Translations under genes and position numbers: made by a program
The notes under the pieces: model-generated
The model's database searches: none
Told to the model about the DNA's origin: nothing
Seen by the model: only the letters and a program-made list of their open reading frames with translations
Part shown: positions 1-7,900 of the stretch, in pieces
How positions within the stretch are numbered: the first letter of the stretch is position 1
Layout of the letters: each line of letters starts with the position of its first letter
DNA from: Oscillospiraceae bacterium
GTDB taxonomy: Bacteria; Bacillota; Clostridia; Oscillospirales; UBA929
Length of the DNA: 8,088 nucleotides
Direction of reading: 5' to 3'
Assembly: GCA_031258665.1 (NCBI GenBank)
Contig: JAIRML010000179.1
Span: 1-8,088, forward strand

Positions 1-393
1 GGCCATAGAGGGGTTTATGTTCTGCGCCACTGTCGCCACTGGTCTGTTGCAACTGATTTCTCTGCGATTTTCCGGCACGGGCGAACTGCAAAATCTCCGC
101 TTCATGAGAACCCGCAGGCACGCAACCGTTTCCGAGGCTACTGTGGCCGATTTCCTGCGCAAAAACTTTTTCTGCCTTTTGCATAATCAGCCCGATTTAC
201 CCATAAACCAAATAATTTCCGCCAAGCAACCCACCCTTCTTGATTCTACTGACATCCCAGCCGCCTCTTGACGGCTTGAACTCTTGACTCACGAGTGATG
301 TCAGTAAAAGGGTTCTTCCACGACTCCGGCGCGGGTTCCGCGTCGTCGATGGCATACGCGGGTACCATTTATATGGGTTTTTACTCAGCCTCT
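1..393. other. Left flank without a convincing gene
   Basis: I see no gene I can support in this stretch. On the minus strand an open frame begins at an ATG at 184-182 and runs off the left edge (about 61 residues visible, starting MQKAEKVFAQEIGHSS). It lacks a good ribosome binding site. The same frame upstream is open from a TTG at 406 to a single TAA at 199-197, so the two pieces would be one frame but for that stop. This could be a decayed gene fragment or chance. A short direct repeat CTCTTGAC occurs at 265-272 and 281-288, and a weak 5-bp stem (CGCGG/CCGCG, 330-342) lies past the end of the minus-strand gene. Neither is strong enough to name. Confidence 0.4.
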
Positions 394-1593
394 TTACCGA
401 ACCCAATACAAACTTCCGTTTACAATCTGCAGTTCAGAAGATACAAGCGACTTGTCGTCCGAGTGTTTTTTTTGCGTCGCCATAAGCCGCCCGTCTTGCA
501 GAGACAAAAAGTAGTCATAGGCCATTCTGTCGGACAGCACATAGCTCTTCTCCATGACGTAATCATACACCACAATATGGGTGTCAACTATGCCGGAACC
601 AAAACTGACAGTCGCGCAAAACTCCGGCTTTCCGTCGTTTGTAAGGTCGGCGAGATACACGTTCCATATCGGCATCCCTGTGAACAGATCTTTTTCACCG
701 TCGTTCACTTTGTCCGATGTCCAAGTGAACGTCACACCCGAAAATTCCGGCAGAGTGATCTCGCGGCTTTCGTCCCACAGGTTCTCGTTTGCAAACATAT
801 CGAGCCACTTTTGCGGCGTATAGTTCGGCACGGTGGTCTCTCCGAGAAAGGCCTCAAACACAAGCCCAGTCGAGCCGTTGCGCGTAAGCGGGAATGTATC
901 GCCGTTGGACAATCGTTCGACTGAACAACTTGTATTTCCGTCTGCGTCAAAGACAACGCGCACAGAGTATTCATCGCCGACATAGAGCAGGTAGTAATCG
1001 GGATCGATCACGATGTGTTCATAGCAATTGAAGTCCGCAAGCGTGATGCTTTGCGGATTTTTTGCTAATGCGCGCAATGTGTCAAGCGTAAGCGGTTTGC
1101 CCTTGATGGTTTTGTATTGACTTGCGTAGTCTGCGCTTGATTGATATTGATAAACCGCACCGACCTTTGTGAAGTAGAGAGAGGTGGATTTTATCGTCAA
1201 TGTATCGCCGTTGTCCGAGATCGTAAACACAACATCGAAACCCTCTTGCGAAACAGTCAGTTCGTTGGCTTCTACCTTGTAGCTTCCCGTTCCGAATAGG
1301 CCTAAACTGCTGATCATCGGCTGCGAGAGTTTTGCTGTGCCCGCTTTGTAGAGTGTGATGGTTGGCATCGTTTTAAACGCGTTTTCAAACGTGTCTCCAC
1401 CTGCCAATACATATCGTTGCGGTGTTTCGCGGAGCGCAAACGCAGCGTTTGACCTATTTGCCGCAAAACAGACGCTCAAAACAACGACAAGCGCAACGGC
1501 AGCGTGACGAGCACCATGGCGGCGGCGAGAGGCAGGACGAGCAGGACGAGCAGCTTCCTGCGCCATGTGGTTGTTGTATTCATTGTGATACAC
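394..1593 (-). CDS. Secreted/membrane-anchored protein with M56/BlaR1-tail-like C-terminal domain; N-terminus frameshifted
   Basis: The frame runs from a GTG at 1593 to a TAA at 396-394 (399 codons). I do not know a named function. The body (residues from about 55) looks extracellular: a beta-rich segment (FGTGSYKVEANELTV, then VVFTISDNGDTLTI), a middle segment (PLTLDTLRALAKNP, then SITLADFNCYE), and a C-terminal domain with EITLPEFSGVTFTW, FTGMPIWNVYLADLTNDG and PEFCATVSFGSGIV. From memory, this C-terminal block resembles the extracellular tail of clostridial M56/BlaR1-type proteins; here no peptidase (HExxH) is present. D316-E324 (DLTNDGKPE) resembles an Asp-rich calcium loop as in VCBS/EF-hand repeats. 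The first 30 or so residues of this frame are Arg/Pro/Ala-rich and look non-coding. A better start is the ATG at 1583-1581 in the next frame, placed 9-11 bases after AAGGAGAG (1600-1593). It gives MNTTTTWRRKLLVLLVLPLA, a classic signal peptide start, but stops at 1478-1476. The hydrophobic stretch continues in the 399-codon frame (AVALVVVLSVCFAA). One missing base would join them. No lipobox (LSVC lacks G/A/S before Cys). It is transcribed divergently from the GH2 gene. Confidence 0.72.
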   Translation of the reverse strand: MYHNEYNNHMAQEAARPARPASRRRHGARHAAVALVVVLSVCFAANRSNAAFALRETPQRYVLAGGDTFENAFKTMPTITLYKAGTAKLSQPMISSLGLFGTGSYKVEANELTVSQEGFDVVFTISDNGDTLTIKSTSLYFTKVGAVYQYQSSADYASQYKTIKGKPLTLDTLRALAKNPQSITLADFNCYEHIVIDPDYYLLYVGDEYSVRVVFDADGNTSCSVERLSNGDTFPLTRNGSTGLVFEAFLGETTVPNYTPQKWLDMFANENLWDESREITLPEFSGVTFTWTSDKVNDGEKDLFTGMPIWNVYLADLTNDGKPEFCATVSFGSGIVDTHIVVYDYVMEKSYVLSDRMAYDYFLSLQDGRLMATQKKHSDDKSLVSSELQIVNGSLYWVR

Positions 1594-1600
1594 TCTCCTT
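1593..1600 (-). promoter_or_regulatory. Ribosome binding site of the minus-strand gene
   Basis: On the minus strand the bases read AAGGAGAG. AAGGAG abuts the GTG at 1593 (1-base gap, too close for initiation there) but lies 9-11 bases before the ATG at 1583. The site therefore supports the ATG, whose frame differs from that of the long ORF, and is the main evidence for an N-terminal frameshift. Confidence 0.6.
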
Positions 1601-1634
1601 CATGTGGTGACTGCCACCTTCATCACCGTTCGTC

Positions 1635-1661
1635 ATTTTATCTATCGTCGCATATAGTCCA
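1635..1661 (-). promoter_or_regulatory. Weak candidate promoter for the minus-strand gene
   Basis: On the minus strand a TAAAAT (1640-1635, five of six bases of TATAAT) is preceded after 15 bases by TGGACT (1661-1656, four of six of TTGACA). The start point would fall near 1628, about 45 bases before the ATG at 1583. The spacing is short, so this is tentative. A TTGACG also lies on the minus strand at 1685-1680 but has no -10 at a suitable distance. Confidence 0.25.
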
Positions 1662-1748
1662 TCACAAATAGAAATAAGACGTCAATAGGTATTTTCGCGG
1701 TAAATGTAAATTTTCTATGAACTTTTGGCCCGCCTCTTGACAACACGC

Positions 1749-1779
1749 GGCCGGGCCGCGCCATCTCCGCGGCCCGGCC
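1749..1779. repeat. Perfect 12-bp GC-only inverted repeat (hairpin)
   Basis: GGCCGGGCCGCG (1749-1760) and its exact reverse complement CGCGGCCCGGCC (1768-1779) flank a 7-base spacer. All 24 arm bases are G or C, so the hairpin should be very stable in RNA or single-stranded DNA. No T-run follows on either strand, so it is not a standard intrinsic terminator. It lies 12 bases upstream of the -35 box of the GH2 promoter and between two divergent genes. It may insulate the two transcription units or be a protein-binding site. Confidence 0.6.
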
Positions 1780-1791
1780 CGCATTTGCCGC

Positions 1792-1820
1792 TTGACGCAT
1801 TGTACAAAATTCTGTATAAT
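1792..1820 (+). promoter_or_regulatory. Sigma-A-type promoter of the GH2 gene
   Basis: TTGACG (1792-1797, five of six of the -35 consensus) and a perfect TATAAT (1815-1820) are separated by exactly 17 bases. The predicted start is near 1827, giving a 5' leader of about 138 bases before the ATG at 1965. The boxes are strong enough that tight control would be expected, and the overlapping dyad could provide it. No catabolite-repression (cre) match was found around it by eye. Confidence 0.8.
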
Positions 1821-1843
1821 TATATAAAATTTCGTACAATGCG
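1796..1843. promoter_or_regulatory. 48-bp imperfect palindrome covering the promoter (candidate operator)
   Basis: Two 23-base arms (1796-1818 and 1821-1843) pair at 20 of 23 positions around a 2-base centre (1819-1820). The outer 10 bases are identical: CGCATTGTAC on the left is the reverse complement of GTACAATGCG on the right. The left arm also contains the 8-bp perfect palindrome TTGTACAA (1800-1807). The -10 box lies at the centre and the -35 box touches the left edge. As transcription starts near 1827, the left arm is not in the GH2 mRNA, so this is more likely a DNA site for a dimeric or tetrameric repressor (TetR, LacI or similar) than an RNA element. The regulator is not in this window. 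Confidence 0.6.
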
Positions 1844-1951
1844 CCATGGACGCGTCGGCCTGAGGATGGGATCTTTTGGCGCTGAGATCGGAGGGATGCT
1901 TATCTGAATCGGCAGCCCATGTTGGAAGTGCCCAAATGTTTTCAGTAGAGA

Positions 1952-1960
1952 GAGGAGAGG
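1952..1960 (+). promoter_or_regulatory. Ribosome binding site of the GH2 gene
   Basis: The purine-rich stretch GAGGAGAGG contains AGGAG (1953-1957) 7 bases before the ATG at 1965. It fixes the start of the large reading frame, and the downstream N-terminus is a good signal peptide. Confidence 0.85.
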
Positions 1961-1964
1961 CTTC

Positions 1965-4900
1965 ATGAAACGCAGTTATATACTCCGCAGGTCGCTGGCG
2001 GTCCTCTTGGCCGTCGTGCTGGCCGGCAGTCTCTGGACGGGCGGAACGATTCTGGGGGCCGCGGCCGCGTTTACGGGCAGCGAATGGTCGACGCCCACCA
2101 TCGTCAAGGTGGGCCAGCTTGACGCGCGGGCGCTCGTCATTCCTTTTGACGATGTGGCGGGCGCAAAGGCAAACCCAACGCTCCGGTTGGGGCTCGACCA
2201 CTCGCCCAATGTGATCGGCTTAAACGGGACGTGGAAATTCAAACTCACCCAACAGGCCGCAAACCGGCCGGATCTGGCGGGCGTACTGGCGGTCGATGAC
2301 ACGTGGGCGGACATCCCTGTGCCCTCCTCGTGGCAGGTCGCGATGCAGTACGCCGGCGTGTTCGGCGACTATCCGATCTACAACAACCAGGACTATCCCT
2401 GGCAGGCCAGCGGCGTCGGCGGTTCGCTGGGGCTCAGCGCAAGCGGCTATACGATGCCCGCCAACAATCCGGTCGGTTCCTACTTCCGCACGTTTGACGT
2501 GCCGCAGGAGGAGATCGGCCGGCGGTTTATCCTGACATTCAACGGCGTGGAGTCCGGCTTCTATGTGTCTGTCAACGGCGTGGGCGTGGGTTACGGCGAA
2601 GACAGCTTTACGAGCAAGGAGTTTGACATCACGCCGTACGTCGTCGCGGGCAGCAATGTGATTACCGCGCAGGTGATACGCTGGACGACGGGCAGTTTCA
2701 TCGAAAACCAAGATATGATCGACTACGGCGGCATCCACCGCGATGTCTACATCACCGTGTCGGAGCCGGTCAGCGTCTTTGATTACCATGTGGATACGAA
2801 TTTCACAGACCACAACTACGCGTCGTCCGAGTTCGATCTGGATGTGGATGTCTGGAACACGACAAACGCGGACGGGGACTACGTCGTAAAGGCTTACCTG
2901 TACGACGGCGACCAGGATGTCCTGGGCGGCGCGTCCCAATCGGTGACTCTCGCGGCGGGGCAGAAGGCGAAGGTCAACATCAAGCGGACGGTGCCAAATC
3001 CAAAACTGTGGTCGGCGGAGCTGCCGAACCTCTACACGCTGGTGATGGCGCTCGAGCGGGCCGACGGCGGCCTTTTGAACACGGTGTCCACGCGGGTCGG
3101 GTTTAAGGAGTTCTATGTCGACCAGAGGGGCACCAGTTCGTCCAACATGCGCATCAACGGCCAGAACATAGAGTTTTACGGCGTCAACCGAGGCGAGGCG
3201 CACCCGCTGGGCGGCCACTATGTCCCGTACGATTCCATCGTGCAGGACGTTGTCAACGCGAAACAGTTGAACATCAACGCCATCCGCACCTCGCACTACC
3301 CGGCCGATCCGCATCTCTACGATTTGGCGGATGAGTACGGCATCTACATCATGGACGAAGTCAATGTCGAGTCCCACAATGCGCGGACCGCCACGATCCC
3401 GAGCGGCGACAGAATCGACACCAGCCTCGCCGCCGGCGGTTCGCGCGTGTTCCCGGGCAACGCCAAGACTTTCACGAACGCGATGGTCGACCGGATGGAG
3501 CACATGGTTCTGCGCGACAAGAGCCACGCGTCGGTGCTGATCTACTCCCTCGGCAACGAGGCCGGTACCGGGCCAAATTTCGACACGATGGTCGACGATG
3601 TCATCAAGGTATACGACCCGGAGAAGCTGGTTCACTATCAGGGCGAAAACGGCAACAGCCGTATGGACATGGAGGGTCAGATGTATCCGGCGAATTACAG
3701 ACAGTCGCAGTCGGTCAGCTCGAAGCCCTACATTATGATGGAATATCAACACTCGATGGGCAACACGGGCGGCAACCTCGACAAATACGTCGATGTGTTT
3801 GAGGCGAGTGAACGGCTGCAGGGCGGCTTCATCTGGGACTATGTGGACCAGTCCGCCTACACGCTGAAGACAACCGCGGATGTGGCGGACGGCGTCACGC
3901 CGGATGAACTGTTCCTCGGTTTCGACGGTTCGTGGCAGAATCGCTCCGGAGACGGGAATTTCTGCCAAAACGGCTTCATTTATCCGGACAGACGCTGGAA
4001 GCCCGAGGCCTATGAGGTGAGAAAGCAATATCAAGATCTGCAGTTCTCGGCCACGGAGAGCCAGATCGGCGCCCGGCAAGTGGTGATACAAAACCACAAC
4101 CGCTTCAGAAATGCCAATTATTACCAAATCAACTGGTCGCTGCTGGAGGATGCGGCGCCCCTCCAGAGCGGGACGTTCACCGACGCGGACGTCGACATCG
4201 CGCCCCGCGCGTCCAAGACGGTCACGGTACCCTACAGTGTGCCGGAGGCGCTGAAAGAGGGCGCGGAGTACCTGCTGCTGATCGAGTACAAGCTGAAGAG
4301 CGATCTGCCTTACGCCCAGGCCGGTTTTGTGCAGGGCAGCGGGCAGTTTGCCCTTCCGTTTCGGGGGCTCGACAGGCTGATCGTCATCGACACTCTCCCC
4401 ACCGTGACAAACACACAGACCGACGCGGCGGTCACCGTCACCGGCACAACCCCGGAGGGCAAGCGCTTCGAAGCCGTGGTCGATAAGGCGACGGGTCTGC
4501 TCACCGCTTACAGGGCGGATGGCAAGGACCTCATCAGCGCCCCGCCGGTCGGCAGTTTCTTCCGCGCCGAAGTGGACCAGGGGCCGAGCACGGCGGGCAA
4601 CGCGTTCAACGGGCGGGCCGCCGTTTACGACGCCAGCTGGTATGACCAGGGCAACGGCATGGAGGATGTCTCCGTGACCGTCGGCGACGCCAACCCGCAC
4701 CTCACCAAAGTGACCGTGGGGGCCAAGCTGAAAAACGGCAGCACCTACAAGCTGACCTACACCATCTACGGAAACGGTTCCATTGCCGTGCAAGCCGACC
4801 TGACGCCGCTGGCGACGCTGAGCCAGCTCGGCGAATTCGGCATGATCATGCAGCTCCCGGCCGCGTATGAAAACATGGCGTGGTACGGCAGGGGCCCGAG

Positions 4901-7900
4901 CGAGACCTATTGGGACCGCAAGGCGGGCAACAATGTGGCCGTGTACAGCGGCGCGGTCGAGGACCAGTTCTTCCCCTACATGCGCGTGCAGGAGACGGGC
5001 AACAAGACCGATGTGCGCTGGGCCGCCTTTACGGACGATACGGGGGCCGGGCTGCTGGCCGTCGGCGCCGACGAGGTGCTGGAGGTGAGCGCGACCCACT
5101 ACACCCCCACGGCGCTCAGCACCTACCGCAGCCCAAACAAGGCGCTGTACCCGTACCAGGCCGCGCGGAGCGACGACGTCGTCCTCCGGGTGAACTGGCA
5201 CCAAAAGGGCGTCGGCAGCCTGGACTGGGACGACGACACGACGGCGGAGTTTTTGCTCCAGGCGGGCCGGTCGTACTCCTACACCTACACGCTCCAGCCC
5301 CTGTTTGCCGGGCAGGACCCGATGGAGAGAAGCAAGGAGCGCTTTGCGGAGTTGCCGCCCGAGCCGAATCTTGAGATGATCTGGTTAGACGGCGTGGCGC
5401 TGGCGGGTTTTGACCCGGACATCACCAATTACCATGTGACGCTGCGCGGGGCGGTCATCACCGCGCCGACGGTCACCGTGTCCAACCCGTTCAATCTCCC
5501 GCTGCAAATTGAGCAGGCGGAGAGTGCGCCCGGCGCGGCCAAGGTCACGGTCACAAAGGGCGAACGGACGGTTGTGTATACGATCAATTTCCTGGAAGAC
5601 AGCAGCCTGTTCCTCTCCGCTCTCACGACGCCGTGGCTGTATTCTTACTCCGGGTACCACGACATCTACCGGGACGCGAACGAAAACGGCATGCCCCTGG
5701 AGACCCAGGAGATCGTGGACGGCGCGGCGATCCGCCGGATCTTTGAGCACGGTTTTGCCGGCAACTCGGAGCAGATCATCGACTTCAACATCGCGGAGTA
5801 CGAGGCCGACCGGTTCAAGGCCTCCGCCGGCATCGATTTCCAGATGAAGGCCGGCAACGGCACGGCCTCGGTCATCTTCGAGGTCTGGGCGCACAAGGAC
5901 GTGAGTCAGCTCACATCGTCCTACTACGCTTCGATGAACCCGGGGGCGAACGGCACCGGGACCATCGTGACGACGGGGTGGACAAAGCTGGACAACTCCC
6001 CGATCCAGCGGGCCGGCGGCACCGCGACCCTCTACAATTTCGACGTCCCGCTGACGTATGAGGAAAACGGGGAGATTAAACACTACCAAGCGCTGCGCCT
6101 CGTGATGAACGCCAACGGCAGCAACGGCCACGACCAGGCCATTTGGGGCGACCCGCGCCTCGAATACGAATATGTCGAGCCGCCGGCGCCGACGCTGCAG
6201 ATGATCCGGGTGGACGGTGAGGATCTGGCGGGCTTTGCCGCGGATGTGTACGCGTACGAAATCGCGCTCGCGCCGGGCCGGACGGAGCCGCCCGCGGTCA
6301 CGGCGGTGTACCCGCCGGCGCTTCCCGTACAGATTGCGCAGGCGGCGGAGATCCCCGGCGCGGCGACCGTCACGGTCGGCACAGGGGACGGGGCGGTTGT
6401 CTACACGGTCACATTTACGCAGAGTTCCTCCGTGTATGTGAGCGACCTGTCGTGGTTGTATTCGGCGGGCGGATACGCCCCGGCGGACACGACCCAGCCG
6501 ACCGATGCGATCTTCAGAGACCAAAACGGAAACGGTGAGCCGGACTTGCGGCTGCGGAGCAACGCCTCGGGCACGGCGATCACCAACACCTACCGGAAGG
6601 GCGTCGCGGCGAACGCGTTCTCGGTGGTCGATGTCGACCTCACCGCGCTGAGGCCGGACTTCTTCAAGGCGCACGCGGGCATCGATTACGCGGTGAAGGG
6701 CGCCGCCGCCGGCAACGCGAGCGGGCCGTCCGTCGTCTTTAAAGTATACGCGCACAAAGACAAAGCCGCCATCGACTACAACGGCGCGCCCGCGTACAGC
6801 GGCCGCGACACGACGGGCATCGGCACGCTGAGCATGGAGGGCTGGGTGGAACTATTCGTCTCCCCGGTCCAGACCAACGACACAAACCACGCCAACCTGA
6901 CGGAGTTCTCGCGCGCGCTGGCCGACATCGCCCTCGATTTGCGCTATGAGGGCGCCGAGGGCGTGACCCGGCACTACGAGGCCATCCGTCTGATCATGGA
7001 TCCATACAACAACACGGGCCACGACAACGGCCTGTGGGCGGATGCGCGCTTTGAGTACGCCGCGGCCGACCCCGCTCCGTTGGCGGCGAAGATCGCCGAG
7101 GCGCGGGCGTTGCTGGCCGGCACACAGGAGGGCACGGGCGCCGGGCAGTACCGGACAGAGGTGCGCGCCGCGCTGCAGACGGCCATCGACGCGGCGCAGA
7201 CCCGCTACGACCTGGGCGGATTCACGCTGCCGACGCTGCAGAGCGCCGTGGCGCGGCTGCACGCCGCGATCCGCGTCTACCAGGCGGGCAAGAATCCGCT
7301 GGTGGTGCTAAGCCCGAGAGATCTGGAGATCGATGAACGCGGCGCCAACGCGGCCTTTGCCATCGACAAGCTGGTCGACGGGCCCGTCCGCTATACGGCC
7401 ATTCTTGCGCTCTACACCCCCGACAACCGGATGATCGGGTACGGTGCGTACACCACCAGTCTCGCGGAAGTCCACGACGACGCCGGCATCAATTATGAGT
7501 TGTCGGAGGCGCTGCCCGCCGGCACGCAGGCCAGGGTCCTGCTGTGGGACGCCGACACGCGCGCGCCGTTCGCGATGCCCGCCTCCCGCGAGGCCGCCAC
7601 AGGCGCCGACTTCACGCACGGCGTCCTGGTGGATCCATATGCCGCCGCGGACAACCCCGCGGTGCAAGTGACGGCGGACAGGGAGACCGACCTTGTGACA
7701 GTGAGCGGCACGGGCTTTGCGCCCGACGCGCAGCTCACGCTGCTCGGCCTGTTCGGCGGCGAGACGGACTACGCAAACCAGATCGCCTCCGACGCGGACG
7801 GGGCCTTCACGTTCACTTACCGGTCCAACTATTTCCTGCGGGCGGGGGTTGAGATCGAGGTCTCCGTCGGCGGGCAGGGGCAGATCGGCGCCGTCACGGC

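Noticed and set aside
17..271. An 84-codon plus-strand frame at the left edge
   Set aside because: No ribosome binding site, no known motif, and it competes with an equally weak minus-strand frame.
255..295. tRNA T-arm-like sequence (GAGTTCAAGCC on the minus strand)
   Set aside because: The bases flanking the TTCAAGC loop do not pair into a T-stem and no cloverleaf or acceptor end is present.
320..346. Terminator after the minus-strand gene
   Set aside because: Only a 5-bp GC stem with a 3-base loop, and the nearest T-run on the minus strand is short and distant.
295..924. A 209-codon plus-strand frame opposite the 399-codon gene
   Set aside because: It overlaps the better-supported minus-strand gene, whose product has recognisable motifs, and it has no good ribosome binding site or recognisable domain.
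1476..1530. Programmed -1 frameshift to express the minus-strand protein
   Set aside because: No X-XXY-YYZ slippery heptamer was found in the overlap; slippage at the TTT before the TGA would pair poorly. A lost base or sequence error is simpler.
1749..1779. GC hairpin as an intrinsic terminator
   Set aside because: No T-run follows the stem on either strand.
1796..1843. Dyad as terminal repeats of a small mobile element
   Set aside because: The arms are only 2 bases apart, with no cargo and no target duplication; its exact fit over the promoter favours an operator.
1642..2201. Minus-strand frames across the intergenic region and the start of the GH2 gene (1642-1839, 1662-2201), and the plus frame 1725-1907
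   Set aside because: They run through the promoter dyad and GC hairpin, have no ribosome binding site and encode low-complexity Arg/Pro-rich peptides.
2220..5204. A 994-codon minus-strand open frame opposite the GH2 gene
   Set aside because: Its codons are in register with the plus-strand codons, so stops need TTA, CTA or TCA in the sense frame. The GH2 gene almost lacks these, which keeps the antisense open. Its Val/Arg/His-rich product has no recognisable motif, while the plus strand has full GH2 motifs.
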